Assembly: GCA_035606355.1 (NCBI GenBank)
Contig: DATNFO010000066.1
Location: forward strand, 62,001 to 126,000
DNA: 64,000 nt
Source of the DNA: Sulfopaludibacter sp035606355
GTDB lineage: Bacteria > Acidobacteriota > Terriglobia > Bryobacterales > Bryobacteraceae
Direction: 5' to 3'
Part shown: one piece after another, positions 7,360 to 16,074 of the stretch
How positions within the stretch are numbered: position 1 is the stretch's first letter
Layout: every line of letters starts with the position of its first letter
Notes under the pieces: model-generated
The model's database searches: none
Told to the model about the DNA's origin: nothing
The model's input: only the letters and a program-made list of their open reading frames with translations
Made by a program: the position numbers and the translations under genes

Positions 7360-8726
7360 TACCCGGCCACCTCCACGACCTCATCGAAAATATCGCTGGG
7401 CAGCCGTATGCCGGCAGATTGCAAACGCTCGCAGAACTTGGGCAGAATGCCGCTGGCGCAGAAGCGTCCAACAACGCCGCCGTTCCCGGAGAGCCCGCGC
7501 TTTTCGAAAATGAAAATGTCCTGCATGGTGACGATGTCGCCCTCCATGCCCGTAATCTCCGTAATGCTAGTGACGCGCCGCGTGCCGTCGCTCAGCCGGG
7601 AGCATTGCACCAGCAGATGGACCGCCGAGCAGATCTGCTGGCGAATGGCGGCCAGATGCATGTTGGAATTGGCGAGCGTGACCATTACTTCCAGCCGCGA
7701 AATGGCGTCGCGCGGCGTATTCGCATGGACCGTGGTGAGGGATCCGTCGTGCCCGGTGTTCATCGCCTGCAGCATGTCCAGAGCTTCCTCGCCGCGCACC
7801 TCGCCGACGATGATGCGGTCCGGCCGCATACGCAGGCTGTTCACCAGCAATTGACGCTGCCGCACGGCGCCGTGGCCTTCCAGATTCTCCGGCCGCGTCT
7901 CCAACCGGACGACATGCGGCTGCTTGAGTTGCAGTTCCGCGGCATCTTCGATCGTGATGATGCGCTCCTTGGGAGAGATGAACCAGGAGAGCGCATTCAG
8001 TAGAGTCGTTTTCCCCGCGCCGGTCCCGCCCGCTACGATGACGTTCAGCTTCGCCTTAACGGCGGCTTCCAAAACACGCATCATGCTGCGGGTGAGCGCG
8101 CCTTTTTGAACCAGGTCCTCCGGCATTAGCTTGTCCGTGCCGAAGCGGCGGATCGACAGCACCGCGCCATCCACCGCGAGCGGAGGGATGATGGCGTTGA
8201 CGCGCGAGCCATCGCTCAACCGCGCGTCGACCATAGGATTCGATTCATCCACGCGGCGGCCGACTTTCGAAACGATTTTGTCGATGATCCGCAGCAGATG
8301 CGTATCGTCATAAAACCGCACGCCCGTGAGTTCCAGAAGGCCTTTCCGTTCGACATACACCTGCCCCGGGCCATTGACCAGCACATCGCTGACGCTGGGA
8401 TCTTCGAGCAGCGGCTCCAAAGGGCCGAGTCCGAAGACCTCATGCAGAACTTCCTGGCTGAGCCGCTGCTTCTCGGTAGCGGTCAACAGCGTCGGCTCCT
8501 CGTCCACAATAGTCAGGATGGCCTGCTGCACTTCGCTGCGGATTCGCTCGTCATCGATTCCCGCCAGCGCTTCCAGATTGATCCGCTCCAGCAGCTTGCG
8601 GTGCAGCAGGAACTTCAGCTTCTGGCCGGCATTGATCTCCGCAGCCGCGCCGCCCGGGGTGGCGCCGTATTGCAGGATACGCTCCTCCCACGCGGATGTT
8701 CTGCCGGCTTCGGTCGGTGGGGTCAT
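7359..8726 (-). CDS. cpaF: Tad pilus assembly ATPase (CpaF/TadA, type II/IV secretion ATPase)
   Basis: 455 residues, typical length. The N-terminal helical domain is followed by the CpaF signature (GLGPLEPLLEDPSVSDVLVN). Walker A is GGTGAGKTTLLNALSW, with the lysine at about 239. An Asp box (ERIITIEDAAELQL), Walker B-like RPDRIIVGEVRGEEALDML and the His box (GHDGSLTTVHAN) follow. It is the hexameric cytoplasmic motor that powers Flp pilin polymerisation. The start overlaps the cpaB stop (ATGA at 8723-8726) and its stop overlaps the tadB start, placing it in one tightly packed operon. Confidence 0.95.
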   Translation of the reverse strand: MTPPTEAGRTSAWEERILQYGATPGGAAAEINAGQKLKFLLHRKLLERINLEALAGIDDERIRSEVQQAILTIVDEEPTLLTATEKQRLSQEVLHEVFGLGPLEPLLEDPSVSDVLVNGPGQVYVERKGLLELTGVRFYDDTHLLRIIDKIVSKVGRRVDESNPMVDARLSDGSRVNAIIPPLAVDGAVLSIRRFGTDKLMPEDLVQKGALTRSMMRVLEAAVKAKLNVIVAGGTGAGKTTLLNALSWFISPKERIITIEDAAELQLKQPHVVRLETRPENLEGHGAVRQRQLLVNSLRMRPDRIIVGEVRGEEALDMLQAMNTGHDGSLTTVHANTPRDAISRLEVMVTLANSNMHLAAIRQQICSAVHLLVQCSRLSDGTRRVTSITEITGMEGDIVTMQDIFIFEKRGLSGNGGVVGRFCASGILPKFCERLQSAGIRLPSDIFDEVVEVAG

Positions 8727-9634
8727 TTGTCTTTCCTTTCGGCCGGGAAGACCTCCACGCGTCTGGTCGTCCCTTGGATAATCACCATTTCATCGGCATG
8801 CGGCGTTTGCGGAAGCAGCGGCGCCGCAGCGGGGAGCGGCGCAACGCCCGCGGGCGTGCGAGCGGGTGCCGGTCTCGCGTAGCGGACAACCACCTCACCG
8901 CGCGGCGCGGAGCCCAGGGCTTCGGGTTCCGAATAGAGCTCGTGCAGGCGGCGGCCGGGCGTCACAGTGGTGGCCTTGTCGGTGGAATTGCGCAGCAGCA
9001 ATTGAATGTGCCCCTCACTGTTGGCCAGCGTCAGCGCTTCGGCTTCGGAAGGGGTCACCAGCAGCGTCACCACGGGGGCGACGATGGGCTGGTTCTTGCC
9101 ATCGTTCTGGATCGTCTGCCCCGCGGATAACACGGTGACGTTTTGCAAAACCGTGCGCGTCTCCGCGTCCCGCCCGCCCGGCGGCGCCCCGGTAACGAGT
9201 ACGTCCACGCGCGTCCCCGGGAGCACGAACCCTGCGACGCCCACAACGTCGTTGGCGCGCACTGAAATGGCGCGCATGCCGGGAGGAATGAGGGGAGTCA
9301 GACCCGCGCCGCTACCCTTCGCCGCAAGTCGCGCGTCCATCACCGGCTCGCCGGGTTGGATCTCGTGAATCACGGGCCGGTCCAGAACATCTTCCGCGCG
9401 TGGGAACGTCCCCTGAGGCACGAGCGTTTCGGGCACGCCCTTCAACACCACAGCGTCGCGGCTTACGACACTACCCTCGGGCAGTAAGCGCGCAGCCACC
9501 ACCACTTGTTTCAGATTGGATTTTTGCTGCCCGCCGCGCAGCCGGCCCGCAAGCACGTAAAACGTACCGGCGACCAGAGCTCCCCAGGCGAGGCTAAACG
9601 AGATTGCGAATAGGAAGCGACGTTCAAAACGCAT
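8723..9634 (-). CDS. cpaB: Flp pilus assembly protein CpaB (RcpC)
   Basis: 303 residues. The ATG at 9634 is preceded by GGAGGT and lies inside the end of the prepilin peptidase gene (11-base overlap). The frame has eight further upstream codons with no better start. An N-terminal anchor (FLFAISFSLAWGALVAGTFYVLAG) is followed by an SAF-like domain (VVVAARLLPEGSVVSRDAVV, then RPVIHEIQPGEPVM). The CpaB core follows (GMRAISVRANDVVGVAGFVLPGTRVDVLVT). A proline- and alanine-rich tail follows. CpaB is a periplasmic protein that works with the secretin; its beta-clip domains may contact peptidoglycan. Confidence 0.92.
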   Translation of the reverse strand: MRFERRFLFAISFSLAWGALVAGTFYVLAGRLRGGQQKSNLKQVVVAARLLPEGSVVSRDAVVLKGVPETLVPQGTFPRAEDVLDRPVIHEIQPGEPVMDARLAAKGSGAGLTPLIPPGMRAISVRANDVVGVAGFVLPGTRVDVLVTGAPPGGRDAETRTVLQNVTVLSAGQTIQNDGKNQPIVAPVVTLLVTPSEAEALTLANSEGHIQLLLRNSTDKATTVTPGRRLHELYSEPEALGSAPRGEVVVRYARPAPARTPAGVAPLPAAAPLLPQTPHADEMVIIQGTTRRVEVFPAERKDK

Positions 9635-10052
9635 GAGCACCTCCGCCCCAGAGTGCAACCCAGGAGCCTAATACAAGCACTGGAGCATACGGAATGGATC
9701 GGACCTTGGGCGCGAAGATTCGTGCCGCAGCCGCGACGACACCGCCAAGCACCGCTCCGAATACGGCTGCTTCGATAGCGGCGGAAGGTCCCAGCAGCGC
9801 GCCGAACGCAGCCATCAATTTGATGTCACCGCCGCCCATACCTCCGAGCGCGTACAGCGGCAGCAGGATGGCAAACCCCACCGCGGAGCCGGCTACGGTC
9901 CGCGCCAACGCGTGCCATCCGCCGCCGACGGCCACGAGCACGGCGGCGATCACGGCTGCGCCGGTCATCCAGTTCGGCACACACCTGGAGCGAAGATCCT
10001 CCGCCGCGGCGAGGACACCCAACACTAGCGCGACGGCCAATTGCGCTGTCAT
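9624..10052 (-). CDS. cpaA: Prepilin peptidase CpaA/TadV
   Basis: 142 residues from the ATG at 10052, preceded by GGAGG at seven bases. A short A24-type aspartic peptidase lacking the methylase domain, with several hydrophobic spans. The two catalytic aspartates are visible in AAEDLRSRCVPNW and GGMGGGDIKLMAA (the GxGD motif). It cleaves the leader of Flp prepilins and TadE/F pseudopilins at the inner membrane. The start overlaps the stop of the upstream membrane protein by four bases, and the end overlaps cpaB. Confidence 0.92.
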   Translation of the reverse strand: MTAQLAVALVLGVLAAAEDLRSRCVPNWMTGAAVIAAVLVAVGGGWHALARTVAGSAVGFAILLPLYALGGMGGGDIKLMAAFGALLGPSAAIEAAVFGAVLGGVVAAAARIFAPKVRSIPYAPVLVLGSWVALWGGGAHAF

Positions 10053-11587
10053 GGCACAGCCTCCATAGCCTTTCGGCACTCGATCCGGACGGGCCCAAGA
10101 CGCCCAGAGGGTGAATCCTGCCCCACAATCGGTGTGTCCCGGACGAAGAGCACAGCCAGCGCATCGCGATACACTTCGCTCCAGCCAGGCTCACGCTCCA
10201 AAACGGAGGCGAGCGCCCATTCTCTCGGCAGCAAGGCCGCACCGAACCCGTATCTTTCCAGCAATTCGCGCCAGTCGCCCTCCGCGCCCGAAAGGCTGCG
10301 ATATTCCGCGCCGAGCTCAGCGCCGAAGAAGTCGCTGCGGCCGTCAAAGAAAACGCGCTGGCTGGGGTAAAGCCGGAAGATCAAGTAGTCGGCCCATTGA
10401 TCCGACGTGAGAATGCGTGGAATGGGCGCCCGCACCGCCAGCAGTTCCAGATTCGCCTGCACGGCCGCGACAGGAAACGTAGCGTTCGAAAAACCGGCCG
10501 CCGGAGCTGCCGCCAGAACGAGCGCCGCACTCGCCGGAAGCCAGGCACTGACACGCATGCGGCTGCCGAGTTCGCGACCCATCTGCTGAAAGATATCGAC
10601 GGCGGACCCCCGTCCGGCACGCGCCACCCGCGCGTTCCAAAGATCGCTCAATCCGGCGGCGAGCACCGGTGCGGCGGAAATGGCGAAGAACGGAACATGC
10701 CGCGCCGATCGCAATGCCAGGAAGCCCCAGGCCATCGCGAGGATCGCTTCGAAGCGGTCGCCCCGGAGCGCTAGTACGAGGGTCGCGATGAGCAGCAGGG
10801 CGAACACCACCGCTCCTTCCGATCGGATCTGCGGCGACTGAAACTCCTGAACATGATCCATAATCCAGGAGGAGTGAAGATACCCCAGAATGTGCTGATG
10901 CAGCCGCCACCCGTACGGCGTGGCCAAAGTCGCTGCCGAACACAAGGCCGCCAGTGTGCCGTAGCGGCGTAGAGCATCTGTCTCCCCCCGCGTCCCGCAA
11001 TGAACAAGCAGCAGCGACAGAGTCGCCGGCCAGGCCACAAATCCGGCATGTAAATTGGCCCAGACGGCGGTCATCGGGACCAGGGTCCAAAGGAGAGGAC
11101 CACGCCTTCTTCGGTCCAGGCCCAGGATGCCAGTCGCCACCGTATAAAAGAGGATGGAGAAGACGTGCGGCCGCGCCAGAAAATGAATGCTCGACGCGCT
11201 CACGGCCGCCAGCGTCGCGACCAACCCGATCCAAAGCCCATGCCCCCGCCGGAGCAGGAACGCGAACATGGCGGCCGCGGCCAGCGAAAGCACCACCGCC
11301 GCCAGGCAGGCCACCCCGGTTAAACCGCGCAACCGGAACGCCTCGGCGAACAATACGCCCGCGCCCCATTCCCATGCCATCCACGGCTGGTTGGGGCGCG
11401 TGAAGCTGAACGGATCGGCATGCGGCACATGATGGGTGTGCAGGACCATTTCCCCCGTGCGGATATGCCAGCCCGTGTCGCCGTCGCGCAAGAGTTGCTC
11501 CAGCGCCTGCGGCCTCACCACAAGGGAAAGCAGCAGTACCGCGAACAGAATGTCCGGCAGCGAGGGCGCGAGCAGTTTGCGCAGCAT
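10049..11587 (-). CDS. Polytopic GT-C-like membrane protein at the head of the cpaA-cpaB-cpaF operon
   Basis: 512 residues with about ten hydrophobic segments. An early periplasmic-loop motif (LLRDGDTGWHIRTGEMVL) resembles the acidic loop 1 of GT-C lipid-linked sugar transferases. A soluble C-terminal region (RILTSDQWADYLIFRLYPSQ, RVFFDGRSDFFG) follows. Proteins of this architecture are usually annotated only as hypothetical; a GT-C transferase that decorates pilin or secretion substrates is a reasonable guess, not proven. The ATG at 11587 is used; a TTG precedes it. The stop overlaps the cpaA start by four bases, so it belongs to the pilus operon. Confidence 0.65.
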   Translation of the reverse strand: MLRKLLAPSLPDILFAVLLLSLVVRPQALEQLLRDGDTGWHIRTGEMVLHTHHVPHADPFSFTRPNQPWMAWEWGAGVLFAEAFRLRGLTGVACLAAVVLSLAAAAMFAFLLRRGHGLWIGLVATLAAVSASSIHFLARPHVFSILFYTVATGILGLDRRRRGPLLWTLVPMTAVWANLHAGFVAWPATLSLLLVHCGTRGETDALRRYGTLAALCSAATLATPYGWRLHQHILGYLHSSWIMDHVQEFQSPQIRSEGAVVFALLLIATLVLALRGDRFEAILAMAWGFLALRSARHVPFFAISAAPVLAAGLSDLWNARVARAGRGSAVDIFQQMGRELGSRMRVSAWLPASAALVLAAAPAAGFSNATFPVAAVQANLELLAVRAPIPRILTSDQWADYLIFRLYPSQRVFFDGRSDFFGAELGAEYRSLSGAEGDWRELLERYGFGAALLPREWALASVLEREPGWSEVYRDALAVLFVRDTPIVGQDSPSGRLGPVRIECRKAMEAVP

Positions 11588-11702
11588 CAAACTACATATC
11601 GGCCGCTCCCGCCGATTTCTTTATCTCTCCGGCGTACTGGAACTCGTACTATTGCCGGTGCAGGTGGTTCGCCTATACCCTCAACCAATCGGAAAGACTA
11701 CG

Positions 11703-11987
11703 ATGGCACTCCTATTCTTCTTCGTACTGCAACTCTGTGACGCCGCGACGACGCTGGTGTTCCTTCGCCACGGCATTCATGAGGCGAATCCGCTGATAGC
11801 CGCGCTCCTGCGCGTGTCTTCCGAGCCGGCACTCGCGGTGTTGCTCATTAAACTAGGGGGCTGCGGATTGGCCGCGTATGCATGGAAAACACACCGTATC
11901 CGGCTGCTGCGCCGCGCCAACATCTTTTTCGCGGTGTGCGTGGGATGGAACCTTCTGGCGATCTGCGGCGCCTGGATTACTGGCTGA
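11703..11987 (+). CDS. DUF5658-like small integral membrane protein
   Basis: 94 residues with about three membrane spans. The start MALLFFFVLQLCDAATTLVF contains the QxxDxxTT pattern, followed by RHGIHEANPLIAALLR (glycine-x-x-E-x-NP), a combination typical of DUF5658. The ATG at 11703 follows GGAAAG. The open frame upstream is antisense to the neighbouring gene and was discarded. It diverges from the GT-C-like gene and its 3' end overlaps the end of the convergent tadE-like gene by 11 bases. Function unknown. Confidence 0.7.
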   Translation: MALLFFFVLQLCDAATTLVFLRHGIHEANPLIAALLRVSSEPALAVLLIKLGGCGLAAYAWKTHRIRLLRRANIFFAVCVGWNLLAICGAWITG

Positions 11988-12372
11988 CGATGCTTGCCGA
12001 CGTAGTCTGAATCGTCAGTGAATCGGGCGCCAGCGCCGAAAGCAGAGTAGGAAACCGGTAGGTGACCGTCACCTGGACCGTGCCGCCGGGGTTGTTGTCT
12101 GGCGACCAGCGCGTATCCACCGTTACCTTGCTGTTGTCGAGTGCGTTTGTATAAACCTTGGCCGCCGCCTGCACGTCCGCGGCGGACGCCGGATGGCCGC
12201 TCGAGCTACCCCGTACCGCGGCAAAACGCGCCGCCGCCTGCGCTGCGAATGTCACGTCGTTGTATGCGAAGCCCAGCCGGCTGAATTCCACGACTCCGGT
12301 CAGCAACAACAGGAACACAACCGCGACGAGCGACGATTCCACCAGCGTGCTGCCTCGCTCGCTCCGTTTCAC
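11977..12372 (-). CDS. tadE: TadE-like pseudopilin (second copy)
   Basis: 131 residues. The N-terminus has a type IV-like class 1b leader and cleavage site (MKRSERG|STLVESSLVAVVF) with the expected Glu at +5. A hydrophobic helix, then a short periplasmic domain with beta strands (VQVTVTYRFPTLLSAL), follows. TadE/F pseudopilins are processed by CpaA and help assemble Flp pili. The start overlaps the stop of the upstream pseudopilin (ATGA, 12369-12372), and the gene ends the tadG-tadE-tadE unit. Confidence 0.88.
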   Translation of the reverse strand: MKRSERGSTLVESSLVAVVFLLLLTGVVEFSRLGFAYNDVTFAAQAAARFAAVRGSSSGHPASAADVQAAAKVYTNALDNSKVTVDTRWSPDNNPGGTVQVTVTYRFPTLLSALAPDSLTIQTTSASIVSQ

Positions 12373-12821
12373 TGCACCCTCATGCTGGCCTGTGCGGTTA
12401 CACCGCTGGGTACGCTCAGAGCCGAATAATCGAAGATCGTATGGGCAGGAGCCTGCACCGTAACCTGCACGTAGACCTGCATGCTACCGGCCCCGCATGT
12501 CCCCGTGCAACTGACCGAGCCGCCGCCCGAGCACTGGCACGACCGTGTCGCCGACGCCGTCAGGCCTGCCACTCCCGGCGCGGAATTCACGGCCGCCGTT
12601 TGCATACCGCTGTAATCGGTGGCTGCGGAACTCTTCCGGCTACCATATTCGGAGCCGACCCGTGCGGCGTTGGCCGCGCACGTGGCCGTGCGAAGCAGAA
12701 TCGAGAAATCCAGGACAGCGGCGAGTACCAGCAGAATCAGTGGCGCCATTACGGCGAACTCAATGGTCGCCGTGCCTTTCATGCGGTACCGGGCGCGGAG
12801 AGGTGAAGCGGCCATAGTCAT
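12369..12821 (-). CDS. TadE/TadF-like pseudopilin (first copy)
   Basis: 150 residues from the ATG at 12821, overlapping the tadG stop by four bases; a second ATG at 12815 is possible. The leader ends MKG|TATIEFAVMAPLILLVLAAV, with Glu at +5 of the mature protein. The periplasmic part has a cysteine-rich insertion (SCQCSGGGSVSCTGTCGAG), probably disulphide-bonded, and ends in MQVYVQVTVQAPAH plus a short tail. The frame remains open far upstream inside tadG, but that portion is a shadow. Confidence 0.85.
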   Translation of the reverse strand: MTMAASPLRARYRMKGTATIEFAVMAPLILLVLAAVLDFSILLRTATCAANAARVGSEYGSRKSSAATDYSGMQTAAVNSAPGVAGLTASATRSCQCSGGGSVSCTGTCGAGSMQVYVQVTVQAPAHTIFDYSALSVPSGVTAQASMRVQ

Positions 12822-14068
12822 TCGCTGATCAGCGCGTTGGATTTCACCGGACTTCCCCCGGGCAGCGAAGAATAGTCGTTGTTGATCGTGGTGTTGCCGG
12901 TGAACGTAATTGTTCTCGCGACCATGATGGAGTAAGGACTCGATCCGGCACTGTCTCCCGCATAATCCACGTGTGTTCCGGGGAAATAGAGAGCGCCGGT
13001 CAGCGAGAGAGTGGCCGTTCCGGCGAAGGTGCTCGCTGCGCCCGATGTAATGCTTCGGTCCTGGAAGAAGAGAATGCCGGCCAGCGGCCCGGACACAGGC
13101 GCGGAAAGCGTCACATCGGAGTTGCCCGTTATGCTCACCGGACCGTATGAATACCCGGGCGCGGCTGTGTTGTACAGCGTCACCCCGCTCCCGGTTACTG
13201 TTGAGTTTCCCGAAATGTTCAGGCCGCCGCCCTTCAGAATGTAAGTTCCCGCGGGAGAGAACGTGACCTGAGCGGTGGAAGACACGGTAATGCCATTGCA
13301 GTAGACTCCCGGGGGAAGCGTGACGCTGGCGGCCCTGCTGACGCTGACGTTGGTGTAGTCGCACGCGCCTACCGGCGGCGCGGGAATCCCGCCCAGCGGA
13401 TCTGGAACGACGGGTGCACCAGTCACGGGAGTGGGTGAAACTGTTGCGCTGCCGACCGAAGCGCCGCCATGCACATCGATCGATGGCGCGGAGACCGTGC
13501 CGTTGCCGGTAGCCGTAAACGCGGTACTGCTGCTCGACGCGACTTCGATGCCGCAAGCCGCCCGCAGGATAGCGCTGCCGCTCAGGGTAAACGCTCCGGC
13601 AGCAGCCGGATCGAGCACGTGCAGACAGGTCAAGCCATTCCCCAGGCGCGCGACCGCCCGCGCCTGCAGCCCGGCCGAACTCGCGCCGATGATCCGCATA
13701 AAGAATGTCGGCACCTGTTGGGCGATGATGACTTCCACGGCGCTGGAATCCGCGGTGGAGTAACCCGTCGCAGGAGGGGCGTTCACGGTGACGGTCACAC
13801 CGTCGACGCCGTGAGTGAAGCCGTTGCGGGCGGCATCGGCGCGAGCCGCCGACAGCACACTGGACGAGCCGCTCGCGTGAAATTCCTGCGTTCCGCCCAA
13901 GGCGGCGGCATCGGCCGCAGTCTGCATACGGGTCTTGACGAACTCCAGATATGCGGAGTCGATTGCCAAACCCAGGACGGCGAACAGGACTACGAGGCAA
14001 CACAACATGGTGACCAGCACGAAACCGCTCCGGGACGCGGTTTTTGCGGCGTGGCGTGTCCTCCTCAT
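12818..14068 (-). CDS. tadG: TadG-like pilus-associated protein
   Basis: 416 residues. An N-terminal signal-anchor with the TadG pattern (SGFVLVTMLCCLVVLFAVLG, then KTRMQTAADAAALGGTQEF) is followed by a long Ser/Thr/Gly-rich periplasmic region. That region has repeated beta-strand turns (GITVSSTAQVTFSPAG, LNISGNSTVTGSGVTL), suggesting a right-handed beta-helix-like domain. TadG proteins are anchored in the inner membrane and are implicated in Flp pilus function and secretion. GAGG lies six bases before the ATG at 14068. It is divergent from tadZ and heads a three-gene coupled unit with two pseudopilins. Confidence 0.85.
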   Translation of the reverse strand: MRRTRHAAKTASRSGFVLVTMLCCLVVLFAVLGLAIDSAYLEFVKTRMQTAADAAALGGTQEFHASGSSSVLSAARADAARNGFTHGVDGVTVTVNAPPATGYSTADSSAVEVIIAQQVPTFFMRIIGASSAGLQARAVARLGNGLTCLHVLDPAAAGAFTLSGSAILRAACGIEVASSSSTAFTATGNGTVSAPSIDVHGGASVGSATVSPTPVTGAPVVPDPLGGIPAPPVGACDYTNVSVSRAASVTLPPGVYCNGITVSSTAQVTFSPAGTYILKGGGLNISGNSTVTGSGVTLYNTAAPGYSYGPVSITGNSDVTLSAPVSGPLAGILFFQDRSITSGAASTFAGTATLSLTGALYFPGTHVDYAGDSAGSSPYSIMVARTITFTGNTTINNDYSSLPGGSPVKSNALISE

Positions 14069-14366
14069 ATCGTCCTCATCCCGAATTGTAAGCGCCCGCG
14101 GCTCACATGACTCTCGGCGAAAGCACCGTGCCGGTCCAGGGAAAGGACCTTAGAAATCCGAAGATGTTGCCTGAGATGGCGGGAAAGATTTTGGCCGCGG
14201 ATGAACGCGGTAAGAGCTTTAGGATTATTGGGACGCAGATGAACGCAGATGGACGCGGATAAGAGCTTTTTTATCATTGGCCGCGGATCACGAAGAAAGT
14301 GGGGCGCCCATCGCCGGGTAGAATTGCCGCTCATACTTTCCCCCACTCCGCCGATAAGTGATCTTG
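14069..14366. repeat. tadG-tadZ divergent gap with a direct repeat
   Basis: About 300 bases without a gene. A direct repeat of about 25 bases (CGCGGATGAACGCGGTAAGA at 14196, CGCAGATGGACGCGGATAAG at 14244, each running into AGCTTT) lies in it. A second repeated word, TTGGCCGCGGA, is at 14191 and 14277. Similar 'gacgcggatgaacg' words recur near 31985, so this may be a dispersed intergenic repeat. No clear promoter was identified for either flanking gene. Confidence 0.45.
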
Positions 14367-15584
14367 ATGACCCAACACGCCACGAACAAAGCGCCCGATT
14401 GGAAGCCGCTGATTGTCTGCCCGGCTACGGAGTTTCATCCACACCTGCTGGAAGCATTGGCAAACGTGGTCGCCACGCAGCCGGCAATTGCAACCGAGTA
14501 TCCTCCTCCGGGCGTGCTTCCGTCGCTGCTGGCGCGCAACGGCTTCAACATCTGTTTTGTCGACGCCGCCACGGATACGGCCCGCGCCGAAAGCATCATC
14601 GATGAACTGGCGGTACTGGTGCCCGTGGTGGCGCTGCATACGCGCAACGACGCCGACCTGATCCTGCGCTGCCTGCGGCGGGGCGCATCGGAATTCCTTT
14701 CCGATGCGAACACGGAGGCAGTACGGCGAGCGCTGGAGCGGCTCGCGCGCAGCAGGCCGAACGCTGCCCCGCGAGCGCCGGGAGTAGTCTATTGCGTCGC
14801 GCCTGGTAAGGCCGGCTGCGGCGCCAGCACCGTGGCAGCCCATCTCGCCATTCACATGAAAGAGGAGACCGGCGGACCGGTGCTTCTCATCGATGCCGAT
14901 TATCTGGCCGGCAGCGTGGCGTTCCTGCTGAAGCTCAAGCCGGAGTTTCATCTGGACGATGCCCTGCGCGATTGGTCCCGAATGGATGACGATCTGTGGT
15001 CGCGTCTGGCTCTGCGCGCTTTCGGCGTGGATATTCTTGCTGCGCCTGAGGACCCTGCCTCGCGACCTCCGATCGGGCGCGATTGCGCAGTGCGTCTGGT
15101 TTCTTTCTGGCGCGAGCGCTACCGCACGATCGTCATTGACCTGCCGGATATTTACACCTGCTTCGATAACGGCTTCGCCGCCCTGGCGGATTCCCTGCTG
15201 CTGGTGACAACCAATGAACTGGCGGCGCTGCACGTGGTCGGCCGAGGCTTGCAATTCCTCGAGGCGAGTGCCGTGGAGCGATCCAAGTTGCGGCTCATCC
15301 TCAATCGCTATAACCCGGCGACCGGACTGAAGACCGGCGATCTGAAGACTGCTCTGGGAGTGGAGCCGTTCGCCACGCTGGCGAATGACTACGAAACGCT
15401 GCAGGCGGCACTGCTCGAAGGGCGGCCGGCGCCGGCGGCCTCGCGCTTCCATGCCAGCGTGCAGAAATTAGGCCGGCAGCTTTCCGGCGCGACTTCCATC
15501 GACACGCCCAGGCACGTGCCCTGGATGAAGCGAATCATGGGGCGAAATATGAAGTGGGACCAGTCTCTTTTAAGGACTTCCTAA
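14367..15584 (+). CDS. tadZ: TadZ/CpaE pilus localisation protein (MinD/ParA-like)
   Basis: 405 residues from the ATG at 14367; a GTG at 14358 is an alternative. The N-terminal ~130 residues form an atypical receiver-like domain (VVALHTRNDADLILRCLRRG), as in TadZ. The rest is a MinD/ParA ATPase. The deviant Walker A reads APGKAGCGASTVAAHLA, keeping the first Lys, but the usual K-T/S of GKT/S is A-S-T. A Walker B-like VLLIDADYLAGSV follows. TadZ localises the Tad machinery, often polarly, and some members bind ATP without efficient hydrolysis. It lies 57 bases upstream of the first Flp pilin gene. Confidence 0.85.
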   Translation: MTQHATNKAPDWKPLIVCPATEFHPHLLEALANVVATQPAIATEYPPPGVLPSLLARNGFNICFVDAATDTARAESIIDELAVLVPVVALHTRNDADLILRCLRRGASEFLSDANTEAVRRALERLARSRPNAAPRAPGVVYCVAPGKAGCGASTVAAHLAIHMKEETGGPVLLIDADYLAGSVAFLLKLKPEFHLDDALRDWSRMDDDLWSRLALRAFGVDILAAPEDPASRPPIGRDCAVRLVSFWRERYRTIVIDLPDIYTCFDNGFAALADSLLLVTTNELAALHVVGRGLQFLEASAVERSKLRLILNRYNPATGLKTGDLKTALGVEPFATLANDYETLQAALLEGRPAPAASRFHASVQKLGRQLSGATSIDTPRHVPWMKRIMGRNMKWDQSLLRTS

Positions 15585-15641
15585 GAGACACAACGCATGT
15601 ACAACAAACCGAGGACGAAATACGCTTAAGTGCGAGCTTTT

Positions 15642-15818
15642 ATGAAGAAATTTTGGCAGCGGTTTTGGAGCGACACGGAGGGTCAGGATCTTGTGGAATA
15701 CGCGCTGGCAGCCGGCTTGGTTGCTGTCGCGGCGGTGGCTGCCATGCCATCCCTTAGTTCCACAGTCAGCGCCGTGTTCAGCAAGATCGGGACCATCATC
15801 AATTCCAGCGTGAACTAA
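15642..15818 (+). CDS. flp: Flp-type pilin 1
   Basis: 58 residues from the ATG at 15642 (GTG at 15630 in frame is possible). The prepilin leader ends TEG|QDLVEYALAAGLVAVAAVA, matching the Flp consensus (Glu +5, Tyr +6), and the mature subunit is about 44 residues. It is exported and polymerised into the Tad pilus after cleavage by CpaA. A second, nearly identical pilin follows after 14 bases. Confidence 0.92.
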   Translation: MKKFWQRFWSDTEGQDLVEYALAAGLVAVAAVAAMPSLSSTVSAVFSKIGTIINSSVN

Positions 15819-15832
15819 AAAGGAGAGTGGCT

Positions 15833-16024
15833 ATGAAACGAATTCAAAAACAGCTTTTGAGACTGCGGATCTGGCAGGATACGAAGGGACAGGATCTGGT
15901 GGAGTACGCGCTCGCGGCCGGCTTGGTCGCGGTGGCGGCGGTGGCGTGCATGCCCGGCCTCAGCGGCACCGTGAACGCGGTGTTCAGCAAGATCTCGACC
16001 ATCATCAACACCAACGTCCACTAG
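15833..16024 (+). CDS. flp: Flp-type pilin 2
   Basis: 63 residues with AGGAGAG five bases before the ATG at 15833. The leader is longer and more basic than in pilin 1, and cleavage is predicted at TKG|QDLVEYALAAGLVAVAAVA. The mature sequence differs from pilin 1 at few positions (for example ACMPGLSGTVNAVFSKISTI), indicating a recent tandem duplication. A single Cys replaces Ala in the helix. The two may form one pilus as major and minor subunits. Confidence 0.92.
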   Translation: MKRIQKQLLRLRIWQDTKGQDLVEYALAAGLVAVAAVACMPGLSGTVNAVFSKISTIINTNVH

Positions 16025-16074
16025 ATTCCAGGCTAACGTCGCCGATGAACGAAGATCGACGGTGATATCACAGC

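Noticed and set aside
12822..14003. Long extension of the first pseudopilin frame through tadG
   Set aside because: Arg/Ser-rich shadow; the pseudopilin leader and ATGA overlap place the real start at 12821.
14331..15452. 373-codon minus-strand frame opposite tadZ
   Set aside because: Arg/Gln-rich shadow composition and complete overlap with a recognisable MinD-like gene.
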